Source: Comamonas testosteroni (GTDB lineage: Bacteria > Pseudomonadota > Gammaproteobacteria > Burkholderiales > Burkholderiaceae_C). Taken from it: a DNA stretch of 64,000 nt. The notes under the pieces are model-generated. The model was not told the DNA's origin and searched no databases. It worked only from the letters and a program-made list of their open reading frames with translations. The translations under genes were made by a program, and so were the position numbers. Of this stretch, positions 6,543-14,104 are shown piece by piece. Each line of letters opens with the position of its first letter. The first letter of the stretch is position 1. The stretch lies in the NCBI RefSeq assembly GCF_030505195.1, contig NZ_CP129672.1, positions 3,816,501-3,880,500 on the forward strand, written 5' to 3'.

Positions 6543-7511
6543 CTACATCCTTGGCTTGGGATTGTTTTGCAGCGGTGGGGGAGGGACGTCAAACAGCTTG
6601 CCTTGCAAAGGCGCGCGGTGCTCGCGCACGCGGGCCACTATGTACTCAGTTTTCAGTCCTGAGTCGGCGATAGATTGAATCTTTCGCAAGTCCACAATGA
6701 GTACGTCACCCTTTCCGAAGCGTGCTTCACCGGTCTCTACCTTTGCCAGAAAATCCTCATCGGCTATCTCAGCGTAGAAAGTGTTCGTCCCATCTGTAAA
6801 TCGCCACTTATTGCCATCCTTGAACACAGGCGACTCTAGTTGCAGCAAATTTCCCTCGTTGATCGTGTCAGACACGACCTCTGCGTCGTTGCCAGCCGCC
6901 AAAAAAGCTGGGACGTCTTCCTTGAGTACAGTCACTTCTATGTGTTCGTTGTGACCTGCCATGAAAACATCTACTCCCGCTTGCTCAAGCGGCTTAACCA
7001 CCCGGGCCAACGACTGCCGAACAATCTTGCTTTGATAGAGGCGCGTGGCGACAAGGTCAGTTACAAAGACCTCTGTCCTTTCTTCCACAATAATCTCAAA
7101 AATGGCTTGATCATTCTCAAACCGAATGCTGGTGGGCTTGCGACCTTTTAAGAATTTGATTAAACCAATCAATCCGCCAGCAGCTGCGCCACCGACCAAC
7201 CCGATGCCGCCGATGATCCCGAACAGATTGGCTGCCGCGGTTGCGTCTGGACCTGTGAAGATTGCTACAAGCTGCTCACGTACGGTTTGCAGTACAGATA
7301 GATCTATCTTGAATGAGCCGCTTTGAAAGCTTCCGCGCACATTGACACGCACTGGCGGAGATTCCGGATAGACAACTCGGTTTGCTTCTTCAAGAAGCGT
7401 GGACAAGGCGAGCAGGGCCGGGGCGAGCTCCCTCACATCCATCTGATGGGATGCCAAGGCTGGGCCATCGTATTTGATGGAAAACTCTGCGGTTGCTGTC
7501 ATGTCTGCCAT
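6543..7511 (-). CDS. Immunity-region protein of unknown function with a glycine-rich hydrophobic segment
   Basis: 322 residues. The N-terminal part (EFSIKYDGPALASHQMDVRE) is soluble. Residues 96-122 are a Gly/Ala/Leu-rich hydrophobic segment (LFGIIGGIGLVGGAAAGGLI) that could cross or insert into a membrane. The C-terminal 200 residues are mixed alpha/beta with a proline-rich tail (DVPPPPLQ). It is the last gene of the repressor transcription unit and therefore likely expressed in the lysogen, the position of lambda rex genes. Base composition is more AT-rich than the structural genes. No family function is known to me; superinfection exclusion or another lysogen trait is inference from position. 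Confidence 0.75.
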   Translation of the reverse strand: MADMTATAEFSIKYDGPALASHQMDVRELAPALLALSTLLEEANRVVYPESPPVRVNVRGSFQSGSFKIDLSVLQTVREQLVAIFTGPDATAAANLFGIIGGIGLVGGAAAGGLIGLIKFLKGRKPTSIRFENDQAIFEIIVEERTEVFVTDLVATRLYQSKIVRQSLARVVKPLEQAGVDVFMAGHNEHIEVTVLKEDVPAFLAAGNDAEVVSDTINEGNLLQLESPVFKDGNKWRFTDGTNTFYAEIADEDFLAKVETGEARFGKGDVLIVDLRKIQSIADSGLKTEYIVARVREHRAPLQGKLFDVPPPPLQNNPKPRM

Positions 7512-7614
7512 TGTATGAATCCTCCCATTCTTTTGTGTTGTCCCATGTTGTTCGTTCTGTGATGGTGCCCCTCAAAACACCATCGAATCTAGCCCTTCTG
7601 AGCCTGGCGTTGCG

Positions 7615-7863
7615 TCAGCGACCTCGGTTCGCCTCGTCTCGTCGGTTGATCGCCTCAAGAGCTTCACGCATCGCCTGCGTATCCTCTGATTGCTTGGAGA
7701 GCTGAAGGGCGCGAAAGAACACGTAAGGAATCACTGCCAGAGCGACGGCTAAAGCTGCCGAAGCTGCTTCCTGGGGTGCACTCTTTGCACCCATGAAGCC
7801 GAACAGGAGAACAATGCCGCCCAGGATTGAGCCAATGATCGACATAACACCCATGAATTTCAT
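7615..7863 (-). CDS. Small two-helix membrane protein in the immunity region
   Basis: 82 residues. Helices are predicted at about 5-25 (GVMSIIGSILGGIVLLFGFM) and 34-52, then a charged helical tail (SKQSEDTQAMREALEAINRR). The ribosome site is GAGGG, 5 bases before the ATG at 7863. It lies 22 bases after cI and about 100 bases before the 322-residue gene, all on the same strand. It could pair with that neighbour as a membrane effector, but nothing in the sequence proves it. Confidence 0.65.
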   Translation of the reverse strand: MKFMGVMSIIGSILGGIVLLFGFMGAKSAPQEAASAALAVALAVIPYVFFRALQLSKQSEDTQAMREALEAINRRDEANRGR

Positions 7864-7885
7864 AATCCCTCACTCCTTTTTTCTA

Positions 7886-8656
7886 TCAATACTGCTCGCT
7901 ACGCCACACGGTCAAAATTTTCCCAATCACATGGAAGTCGGGGTGCTTCGATGAAATGTCGTATGGTGGGAAATCTTCTTTGTTCTTCGAGATGATCCGC
8001 AGCACAAACCCTGGCTTATCGAAGTTGGGTACGCGCTGGATGATCTTGATGAACCCTTCGTCTCCTAGACGGAAGAAGTAGATGCCTTCGTGATCCACAT
8101 GATTCACACCGCGATCCATAAGCAAAGGATCGCCAGGGTTGAAGATCGGCTTCATTGACGGGCCGAACCCAGTGACGATGCATAGATTGCTGACGCTGGT
8201 GTAGGTCGGTACATTGAGGCGCAGCCAATCTTGGTCGACCCGCCAGCTCTTGATCACACCAGGCTGTTCTGCCTCAAGGATCAGCTTTCCACCATTGCCC
8301 ATCGCGCCGCCTACGTCGTACTGAGTGATGATCAGATCGCGCCCTTCGCCAGAATCAGATGGCGCCTCGTATGGGGACGATGCAATGTTGACGGTTGTGG
8401 CCTGAGAATCATTGCCCTCTTGGTCGTGCACCTGATCGAGCCATCCAGACGGCTTCCCTACAGCCTCCTCGATCCGTCTAGCTGTTTCTTTGCGCATTCC
8501 GCGTGCTTTGCCTGTCTGCGAATCTTTCGCTCCGTCGCGCAGGTTTGAGAACTGAGCAAGGGACATCCCGATCTTTTTGGCAGCGTCGGTCGGGCTTCCG
8601 CTTTCTTGCTCTATGAGGCGCAGGTTGGCGCGCCGGATCTCATCTATGTCTGTCAT
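7886..8656 (-). CDS. CI-type prophage repressor (HTH plus S24 peptidase-like domain)
   Basis: Maintains lysogeny by binding the two operator regions at pL and pR. 256 residues: an N-terminal helix-turn-helix at about 20-45 (SPTDAAKKIGMSLAQFSNL) and a C-terminal LexA/S24 fold from about 108. The catalytic serine is S167 in GFGPSMKP and the likely lysine is K204 in GDEGFIKIIQR. The hinge reads YDVGGAMGNGG. The usual Ala-Gly or Cys-Gly cleavage pair is absent, so RecA-stimulated self-cleavage is uncertain. Transcribed divergently from the cro-like gene. Confidence 0.92.
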   Translation of the reverse strand: MTDIDEIRRANLRLIEQESGSPTDAAKKIGMSLAQFSNLRDGAKDSQTGKARGMRKETARRIEEAVGKPSGWLDQVHDQEGNDSQATTVNIASSPYEAPSDSGEGRDLIITQYDVGGAMGNGGKLILEAEQPGVIKSWRVDQDWLRLNVPTYTSVSNLCIVTGFGPSMKPIFNPGDPLLMDRGVNHVDHEGIYFFRLGDEGFIKIIQRVPNFDKPGFVLRIISKNKEDFPPYDISSKHPDFHVIGKILTVWRSEQY

Positions 8657-8675
8657 TTCTTTTATTCAATAGCAA

Positions 8676-8686
8676 TTCGCTAAAGT
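8676..8686 (+). promoter_or_regulatory. Extra operator half-site between cI and pR
   Basis: The 11-mer ttcgctaaagt recurs as a direct repeat at 8725-8735, inside pR. It lies 20 bases upstream of the repressor start codon and may be a third operator involved in repressor autoregulation. Confidence 0.5.
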
Positions 8687-8694
8687 CGTATATG

Positions 8695-8736
8695 CGCGTA
8701 ACGCTATTGACCATTGTTTTGCGTTTCGCTAAAGTA
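8695..8736 (+). promoter_or_regulatory. Rightward early promoter/operator (pR)
   Basis: TTGACC (8707-8712), a 17-base spacer and TAAAGT (8730-8735) make a good sigma-70 promoter. GCGTAACGC and GCGTTTCGC are the candidate operator sites. It is an inverted copy of pL (42 of 42 bases). The -10 ends only 5 bases before the ATG of the cro-like gene, so that message would be leaderless or nearly so. Confidence 0.82.
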
Positions 8737-8740
8737 AGGC

Positions 8741-8995
8741 ATGCTTTTAAAGAATCACCTATCCACTGCTGGACGCGGCTCTGCTTCATTGCTTGGTCGA
8801 GAAATTGGGGTATCGCCTGTACTGATTTCACAGTGGGCAAATGGTGATCGCCCGGTGCCAGTAGAGCGGTGCGTCGCCATCGAGCGCGCAACAAAAGGAG
8901 CCGTCACTCGGCGCGACTTGCGCCCTAACGATTGGCTCCAGATCTGGCCCGAGCTGGCGCAGTCGTCCACTTCTAAGGAGGCTGCCCATGACTGA
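8741..8995 (+). CDS. Cro/YdaS-like helix-turn-helix regulator
   Basis: 84 residues with a helix-turn-helix at about 13-35 (SASLLGREIGVSPVLISQWA) followed by NGDRPVP and ERCVAIERATKGAVTRRDLRP, typical of YdaS/Cro proteins that oppose the repressor. First gene of the rightward operon. The start sits at the predicted transcription start of pR. Overlaps the next gene by 8 bases. Confidence 0.85.
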   Translation: MLLKNHLSTAGRGSASLLGREIGVSPVLISQWANGDRPVPVERCVAIERATKGAVTRRDLRPNDWLQIWPELAQSSTSKEAAHD

Positions 8996-9170
8996 TCGGT
9001 ATCGCTTCGGCGGCCCCATCCCTGAATCCGTCAAGCGCATGAAAGCGCGGCGCGAGTGGCGCGCATCTCGACTGTTCGCCACTGTGAAGCGTGGTCGCGC
9101 CAGGGATAGAGAGGCGGCTGCGTTGGCTGCAGCACCCTTTGCGCACGCCAAGCCAGCCCAGGCCCGATGA
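8988..9170 (+). CDS. Small basic phage protein
   Basis: 60 residues with an AAGGAGG ribosome site, overlapping the cro-like gene. Very arginine-rich (MKARREWRASRLFATVKRGR), so it could bind nucleic acid. No family recognised. Confidence 0.5.
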   Translation: MTDRYRFGGPIPESVKRMKARREWRASRLFATVKRGRARDREAAALAAAPFAHAKPAQAR

Positions 9171-9270
9171 CAGGCGCTTCTCCTCATTTCTTGGCGTGCA
9201 TTTATTTCCATGCAGCCAGTGTCTTTCCCCGCGGCCCAGCCCGCAACGTCCTTTTCCTGGAGAACCGGAC

Positions 9271-9756
9271 ATGAGCACACTTGATGCCCTGCGCCGTGGC
9301 GTAGACAACTATCCTGGCGGCCGCGAGGTGGTGGCCGTTCGTATTGGCAAGACTGGTGAGGTTCTGCGCAAAGAGCTGTCCGGCGCGGCCTCTCACAAGC
9401 TCGGCGCGGTAGATGCCCTGACCATTGCCCGCATTGCCTGCGAAGAGGGCCGCCCGCACTGCTATGACTACGCCTCTCTTGTGGCCCAAGAGTGCGGCGG
9501 TCGCTTTGAGTTGGTGACAGAGGCCGTCAGCGAGGTTGCCAGCCCCGTTGCCAAGGTCTCGAAGCTGGTGCTGGAAACCTCTCATGTCACCAGCGCCGTG
9601 ATCGAGGCCATGCAAGACGGCGTGATCACCGATAACGAGCTGGCGCAGATTGAGCGCGAGATTGCAGAGGCCGAGGAGGTGCTGCGCAAGCTGCGCCAGG
9701 CTGCCCGCGCTGTGAACGATGCCGGCAAGCCAGCCGCAGAGCGGAAGGGTTCTTGA
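9271..9756 (+). CDS. CII-like phage regulatory protein (CP76 family)
   Basis: 161 residues from the ATG at 9271 with a TGGAGAA site; the longer upstream frame from 9091 is not needed. The N-terminal half (MSTLDALRRGVDNYPGGREV, then LRKELSG and DALTIARIACEEG) matches the CP76/CII-like family that steers the lysis-lysogeny decision. The C-terminal 60 residues are a charged helix. The stop overlaps the next start (TGATG). Confidence 0.7.
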   Translation: MSTLDALRRGVDNYPGGREVVAVRIGKTGEVLRKELSGAASHKLGAVDALTIARIACEEGRPHCYDYASLVAQECGGRFELVTEAVSEVASPVAKVSKLVLETSHVTSAVIEAMQDGVITDNELAQIEREIAEAEEVLRKLRQAARAVNDAGKPAAERKGS

Positions 9757-10481
9757 TGAGTTCCATCACCACACTCCCGGGCCTGACCATGAGCAGCCGC
9801 GAGATTGCGGAGTTGCTCGACAAGGATCTGAGCCATGTGAACCGCGACATCCGCCGCATGCTTTCCCACCTCCAAGATGATCCAGAGTTGGATCATGTCC
9901 GTGAAGAGCAGGATGGGCGCGGTTACACCACGGCATTTCACATCGGTCGCGAACTGACCTTCACCCTGCTGACTGGCTACAACGTGTGGCTGCGCCGCCG
10001 CGTGATCGCCCGCTGGCAGGAGCTGGAGGCTCAACAGACACCAGCACTGCCCAACTTTGCAGATCCTGTGGCGGCCGCGCGCGCCTGGGCTGACGCCAAG
10101 GAATGCGAGCAGAAGGCTGTTGCACAGCTGGCGCTGGCTGCCCCCAAGGTGGAGTTTGTGGAGCGCTACGTCCAGCCCGGCACCGGCAGCATGGGCGTGC
10201 GCGAAGTGTGCAAGCTCCTCGGCGCCAAGCTGAATGCCTTCACTGATTTCCTGTTGAAGCGTGGGCTGATGTACCGCACCACGCCACAGGGCCCGCTCAC
10301 GCCGCGCGCAGAGCACATGCACAACGGCCGCTTTGAGGCCAAGACTGGCACAGCAGAGCACGGCGAGACTTCGCACGCCTTCGTTCACTACAAGTTCACC
10401 GCCAAGGGGGTGGAGTGGATTGCAGGCCTGTGGTGCCAGCACCAGGTGCGCGAGAAGATGAGCAGCGAGGTGCCGGCATGA
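9756..10481 (+). CDS. Rha-family regulator with C-terminal KilAC domain (antirepressor type)
   Basis: 241 residues from the ATG at 9756, which overlaps the previous stop. The N-terminus (SSREIAELLDKDLSHVNRDI through TLLTGYNVWLRRRVIARW) is a Rha domain. The C-terminal half (SMGVREVCKLLGAKLNAFTD, GLMYRT, ARFEAKTG-like and VHYKFTAKGVEWI) is a KilAC/ANT domain. Such proteins act as DNA-binding regulators or antirepressors of prophages. It may provide induction if the CI protein does not self-cleave. Confidence 0.85.
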   Translation: MSSITTLPGLTMSSREIAELLDKDLSHVNRDIRRMLSHLQDDPELDHVREEQDGRGYTTAFHIGRELTFTLLTGYNVWLRRRVIARWQELEAQQTPALPNFADPVAAARAWADAKECEQKAVAQLALAAPKVEFVERYVQPGTGSMGVREVCKLLGAKLNAFTDFLLKRGLMYRTTPQGPLTPRAEHMHNGRFEAKTGTAEHGETSHAFVHYKFTAKGVEWIAGLWCQHQVREKMSSEVPA

Positions 10482-11221
10482 GCGTCAAGGTGATGAACGC
10501 TGTGTTTGAGCGATACCCCAACGGCGGCGGCGAAATGCTCTTGGCGCTGGCGCTGGCTGATCATGCCAGCGATGACGGCACTCGCGTGTATCCGAGCATC
10601 AAGGCCTTGGCCGAAAAGACCCGTCAGTCCGAGCGCTCAGTGCAGTACCAACTGCGCCGCATGCAGGAATCTGGCTGGCTGATCTTGGTCAATGCCGGCA
10701 ATGGCGGGCGCAGCATGCACTCGGAGTACCGCATTTCCATCGACTGGATAAAGGGTGCAGAAATTGCGCCGTTGGAAAAGGGTGCAACTGACGACGCAAA
10801 GGGTGCAAACGACAGCACTAAAGGGCGCAATCCACAGCAGAAAACGGTGCAACGGGTTGCACCCGCAAATAACCGTCATAGAACCATCAATGAACCATCA
10901 GGAATCGTTGATGCTGACGCATCGAAATCCCAAATGGCCCGCGCAACTTCATTGCCTGACAGCTTCGCGCCGAACGAAACCGCTGACCGACTCGCTGGCG
11001 AGCTGGGCCTGGTTGTCACTGCTGAGCTGGAGGCGTTTGAGGACCATCACATGGCCAACGGCTCGACCTTCAAGGACTGGCAAGCCGCATTCCGTACCTG
11101 GCTGCGCAACTCTGCCAAGTTCTCCCAGCGCCAGCTGAATCCTGGCCGTCCTGCATTGGCACGCCGCCCGCCTGCAGCCGATGGCCTGTCTGGCCGCGCA
11201 TACACCGGGGGGAAACTGTGA
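10478..11221 (+). CDS. Phage replication initiator with helix-turn-helix (O-like)
   Basis: 247 residues from the ATG at 10478, overlapping the previous stop. Residues 1-90 form a winged-helix domain (VYPSIKALAEKTRQSERSVQ then YQLRRMQESGWL), as in lambda O-like and DnaT-like initiators. A low-complexity linker with several KGA repeats follows. The C-terminal part (EAFEDHHMANGSTFKDWQAA) resembles the helicase-loader contact region. It directly precedes the DnaC-like loader, as O precedes P. An origin may lie within the gene; the linker at 10,755-10,860 has repeated aagggtgcaa-type units that could be iterons. Confidence 0.75.
   Translation: MSVKVMNAVFERYPNGGGEMLLALALADHASDDGTRVYPSIKALAEKTRQSERSVQYQLRRMQESGWLILVNAGNGGRSMHSEYRISIDWIKGAEIAPLEKGATDDAKGANDSTKGRNPQQKTVQRVAPANNRHRTINEPSGIVDADASKSQMARATSLPDSFAPNETADRLAGELGLVVTAELEAFEDHHMANGSTFKDWQAAFRTWLRNSAKFSQRQLNPGRPALARRPPAADGLSGRAYTGGKL
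10755..10860 (+). repeat. Short direct repeats in the initiator gene, candidate origin iterons
   Basis: The motif aaagggtgca or a close variant (aagggtgca, aaagggcgca, acgggttgca) occurs about five times inside the linker-encoding part of the initiator gene, where lambda keeps its iterons. In the protein these become KGA repeats, so coding repetition is an alternative explanation. Confidence 0.35.
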
Positions 11222-12006
11222 TGACCACCAGCATTTCAACCCTTGCCAGCACGCCGCGCGCCGAGCCCCGCCAGCAGGTCTGCGAGACCCACGGCGCCTT
11301 TGAGTCCATCAACTTCATCGGCCGCATCTGGTCGAAGTGCCCAGGCTGCACCGCAGACGCTGCAGCCAAGGAGAAGGCGGAGCAGGAGGCTCGGGAACAC
11401 CAGGCGCGCAAGTCCGCTTGGGAGCAGCGGCTGGGAGAGTCCTGCATTCCTCCGCGCTTCACGGATCGCACTTTGAATAACTTTGTGGCCACCACGCCTG
11501 AGCAGGAGCACGCACTTGCTTTTGCTACAGCCTATGCAGATGGCTTTGCGGAGGTGATCAAGACAGGTCGCAGCGCCTTGTTTGTCGGCAATGTGGGAAC
11601 AGGAAAAACGCATTTGGCTGCCGGTATCGCGCTGCGCCTGATGCGTCGTGATGGGCGCCCGGTGCTTTTCACCACGGTGATGCGGGCGGTGCGCAGCGTT
11701 AAGGACACATGGAGCCGCGGCGCTGACAAGACCGAGGCACAGGCTGTGGCCGCCCTGGTTTTTCCTGACCTGCTGATCCTTGATGAGGTGGGTGTGCAGT
11801 TCGGTAGCGAGGCCGAAAAGCTGATCCTGTTCGATGTTCTCAACGAACGCTATGAGAAGCGCAGGCCAACCCTGTTGCTGTCCAACTTCGACGTTGAGGG
11901 TGTTAAGGCCTACCTGGGCGATCGCATCTTTGACCGTCTGCGTGAAGACGGCGGGGAGGCCATCCCCTTCGACTGGGAAAGCCATCGTGGAAAGGTGCAG
12001 GCATGA
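11221..12006 (+). CDS. DnaC/IstB-like helicase loader ATPase
   Basis: 261 residues from the ATG overlapping the previous stop. A zinc-binding N-terminus (CETHGAF and CPGCTADA) is followed by an AAA+ core: Walker A GNVGTGKTH, Walker B LLILDEVG, and a sensor-like LLLSNFDVEGVKAYLGDRIF followed by DRLREDGG. It would load the host DnaB helicase at the phage origin marked by the upstream initiator. Confidence 0.92.
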   Translation: MTTSISTLASTPRAEPRQQVCETHGAFESINFIGRIWSKCPGCTADAAAKEKAEQEAREHQARKSAWEQRLGESCIPPRFTDRTLNNFVATTPEQEHALAFATAYADGFAEVIKTGRSALFVGNVGTGKTHLAAGIALRLMRRDGRPVLFTTVMRAVRSVKDTWSRGADKTEAQAVAALVFPDLLILDEVGVQFGSEAEKLILFDVLNERYEKRRPTLLLSNFDVEGVKAYLGDRIFDRLREDGGEAIPFDWESHRGKVQA

Positions 12007-12398
12007 GCAATCCGATGAAGTTGACAGGGCACATGCTGAAGCTGGTTCCGAATGCGTCAGGCTCCAAGTACGGCAATAAGAAGATCGTTGCGGCGGATGG
12101 CACCAAGTTCGATAGCTTGGCTGAGCTGCACCGTTGGTCGCACCTGCAGATGCTGCAGCGCGGCGGCCACATCAGCGATCTGCGCCGCCAGGTGGTGTTC
12201 GAGATGGTCCCTTCGGTCAAGTTTGCTGGCGCTGCGCGCGCCCGGCCCGCCATCCGCTACATCGCTGACTTCGTGTACCAGGAGAAGGGCATTGAGGTGA
12301 TCGAGGATGTGAAGGGCGTGGAGACCCCTGAATTCAAGATCAAGCGCCACCTGATGAAGGCTTTGCTGGGCCTGGAAGTGAAGGTGGTCAAAAAATGA
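12003..12398 (+). CDS. DUF1064 family protein
   Basis: 131 residues. SKYGNKKIVAADGTKFDSLA, then EVIEDVKGVETPEFKIKRHL, is the DUF1064 pattern. The arrangement of E, D-x-K and K residues resembles a PD-(D/E)XK nuclease fold, and members are common beside phage replication genes and have been linked to junction resolution. Overlaps both neighbours by 4 bases, so it is translationally coupled. Confidence 0.85.
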   Translation: MSNPMKLTGHMLKLVPNASGSKYGNKKIVAADGTKFDSLAELHRWSHLQMLQRGGHISDLRRQVVFEMVPSVKFAGAARARPAIRYIADFVYQEKGIEVIEDVKGVETPEFKIKRHLMKALLGLEVKVVKK

Positions 12399-12652
12399 CC
12401 AAGGCATTGAACCCCGCATTCTTTGGCAAGGTCGTGCCGCTCGCTGGCCAGCGCAAGCCGCCCAGCACATCCACGATCACCCGGCTGCTGAAGCCGCACC
12501 TGGACCGCATGTGCGACGGTCGGTACATACATCGCGTCACCATGGAAAACCGCTGCGGCAACCCCATGGAGGTGGGATCGCGCCGTATCTACGTGATGGA
12601 CGAGTATGGCGATACCGTGCTGGTCGACGACTGGGGGCCCTCATGGCAGTGA
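12395..12652 (+). CDS. Hypothetical phage protein
   Basis: 85 residues, overlapping the genes on both sides. The C-terminal half (HRVTMENRCGNPMEVGSRRI) looks like a small beta domain. No family recognised. Confidence 0.6.
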   Translation: MTKALNPAFFGKVVPLAGQRKPPSTSTITRLLKPHLDRMCDGRYIHRVTMENRCGNPMEVGSRRIYVMDEYGDTVLVDDWGPSWQ

Positions 12653-12954
12653 AGCGCATCTATCTCGCCGGCCCCATGAGTGGCCTGCCAGAGTTCAATT
12701 ACCCAGCCTTTCATGCTGCAGCTGCTGTGCTGCGCGCCCAGGGGCATCACGTTGAAAACCCGGCAGAGAACCCTGCGCCGGCCTGCGGCAGCTGGCAGGG
12801 CTACATGCGCATGTCCCTGTGCCAGATCGCGGCTTGCGACTGCCTCTACATGCTGCCCGGATGGCGCGCATCGCGTGGCGCCCGCATTGAGCATGGGCTG
12901 GCGCTGGACTTAGGGCTGGAGGTGCAGGACTTCGGGGAGGTCGCGGGATGCTGA
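12643..12954 (+). CDS. DUF4406 (nucleoside 2-deoxyribosyltransferase-like) protein
   Basis: 103 residues from the ATG at 12643, overlapping the upstream gene by 10 bases. It begins RIYLAGPMSGLPEFNYPAF and has LPGWRASRGARIEHGLALDL, the signature of DUF4406, which shares the nucleoside 2-deoxyribosyltransferase fold. A role in phage nucleotide metabolism is likely but unproven. Confidence 0.88.
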   Translation: MAVKRIYLAGPMSGLPEFNYPAFHAAAAVLRAQGHHVENPAENPAPACGSWQGYMRMSLCQIAACDCLYMLPGWRASRGARIEHGLALDLGLEVQDFGEVAGC

Positions 12955-13208
12955 ATCGTCTGAATGGCAAAGAGCGCGCTCACCTGGCTGCGGTCAAGGA
13001 ACTGCCCTGCAGTGTCTGCGATCAGGCCGGGCCCAGCGAGGCGCACCACATCGAGCAGCGCCAGCAATACACGGTCGTGGCCTTGTGCGAGAGCTGCCAC
13101 CGCGGGCCGTTGATGGGCTGGCACGGTCAGCGTCGGATGTGGGCAATCAAAAAGATGAGCGAGCTAGACGCACTGAACGTGACTGTGCGGCGCTTGCTAG
13201 GCAATTGA
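12948..13208 (+). CDS. Ref-like/HNH-type nuclease domain protein
   Basis: 86 residues. LPCSVCDQAGPSEAHHIEQ and LCESCHRG give two Cys pairs and an HH, as in the phage P1 Ref nuclease family (RecA-dependent) and related small HNH proteins. It is shorter than full Ref and corresponds to the catalytic domain only. Overlaps the upstream gene by 7 bases. Confidence 0.65.
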   Translation: MLNRLNGKERAHLAAVKELPCSVCDQAGPSEAHHIEQRQQYTVVALCESCHRGPLMGWHGQRRMWAIKKMSELDALNVTVRRLLGN

Positions 13209-13233
13209 AGTAATCAACGAAAGAGAGGGGCTG

Positions 13234-13686
13234 ATGCGTAGAGACTTGAATTTGAATGTGCCCCAGGATTTGCAGCAGGCCGAGGATCTGCTGGAGAGGT
13301 ACGGGCGATGGGCTCAGGATCGGTACAAGAAGCAGCGCTGCGCAAGCGCGGAGGGGAAGTACCGGCCTCCACCCCAGGCCCGCAGCGATGACCAGCCTCT
13401 TGTTCCCCTCATGCCGGACTGGAGCGCGCGACATGTCCAACTGGCGCTGCAGTCCGTGCCGATGCAGTTTCGCCGTGTGCTGTTTGCGATCTACGTGCCG
13501 CAGCAAGAGCATCCCATGGCCGCGCGCCGCCGCCTGCGTCTCAAGCGCGATGTATGGGACGGCAGCCGGATTCAAGGCCTGCGCCACTTCTGGAGCATCT
13601 ACCGCTTGCGCTACTTGACAAAGGATGCCACAATCGCGCCAATTCTCCGCGACACTGAGTCGTGTGCCCTGGTTGCCTTACGGTAG
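13234..13686 (+). CDS. Hypothetical protein at the end of the early operon (late-regulator position)
   Basis: 150 residues, rich in R, Q and L, with a long basic middle (RRRLRLKRDVWDGSRIQ). It is the last gene before two terminators and the late genes, where lambdoid phages keep the late antiterminator Q. I see no Q or sigma-like motif, so this role is only positional. Confidence 0.6.
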   Translation: MRRDLNLNVPQDLQQAEDLLERYGRWAQDRYKKQRCASAEGKYRPPPQARSDDQPLVPLMPDWSARHVQLALQSVPMQFRRVLFAIYVPQQEHPMAARRRLRLKRDVWDGSRIQGLRHFWSIYRLRYLTKDATIAPILRDTESCALVALR

Positions 13687-13700
13687 CCAGCGGCGTGACC

Positions 13701-13733
13701 AAAGCCCCAAGCCTTAGCCGCTGGGGCTTTTTC
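13701..13733 (+). terminator. Intrinsic terminator after the early operon
   Basis: A perfect 9-base stem (aaagcccca at 13701-13709, tggggcttt at 13722-13730) runs into TTTTT. Confidence 0.8.
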
Positions 13734-13765
13734 GTTTGTCTCCTGCCAGCCGAAAGCTGGTTGCT

Positions 13766-13796
13766 GCCGCCCTGGTTCGCCTCGGCGGCTTTTTTA
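13766..13796 (+). terminator. Second intrinsic terminator
   Basis: gccgcc at 13766-13771 pairs with ggcggc at 13784-13789, followed by seven T residues. Together with the previous hairpin it makes a tandem stop between early and late genes. Confidence 0.7.
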
Positions 13797-13806
13797 TTCC
13801 CGGTTC

Positions 13807-13870
13807 GCTGCCACCGAGCACGCCCGACGATCACGCACATTGCAGTAGGGGCGGATCACTCGGTGGCAGC
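13807..13870 (+). repeat. 12-base inverted repeat before the late genes
   Basis: gctgccaccgag (13807-13818) and ctcggtggcagc (13859-13870) are perfect inverted copies 40 bases apart. The pair lies 20 bases before the next start codon. It could be a protein-binding site, an RNA stem or part of the late regulatory region. Confidence 0.5.
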
Positions 13871-13889
13871 ACCCATTTGGAAGGCTCAC

Positions 13890-14099
13890 ATGTCCCTTGA
13901 TGCAACTCATTCACGGCTGACTAAGGTGGGCCGTATCGTGATCGAGGGCGGCCATGTTCTGGTCGAAGGCTTTGAGGGCGATAACTGCTCCTGCCGCGAT
14001 CTGGCAGTCCTCGCTTGCATGCACGGTATGGAAGTGCTGGCGCTGGAAGCCCGTAAGACCATCGAGCAACCAGGCGGCGGCCAGATCGGAATAGGGTGA
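13890..14099 (+). CDS. Hypothetical phage protein
   Basis: 69 residues from an ATG preceded by GGAAGG. It begins MSLDATHSRLTKVGRIVIEG and has a Cys pair (NCSCRDL) and a predicted helix (LACMHGMEVLALEARKTI). First gene of the rightward block after the early/late gap. Function unknown. Confidence 0.5.
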   Translation: MSLDATHSRLTKVGRIVIEGGHVLVEGFEGDNCSCRDLAVLACMHGMEVLALEARKTIEQPGGGQIGIG

Positions 14100-14104
14100 T
14101 AGCC

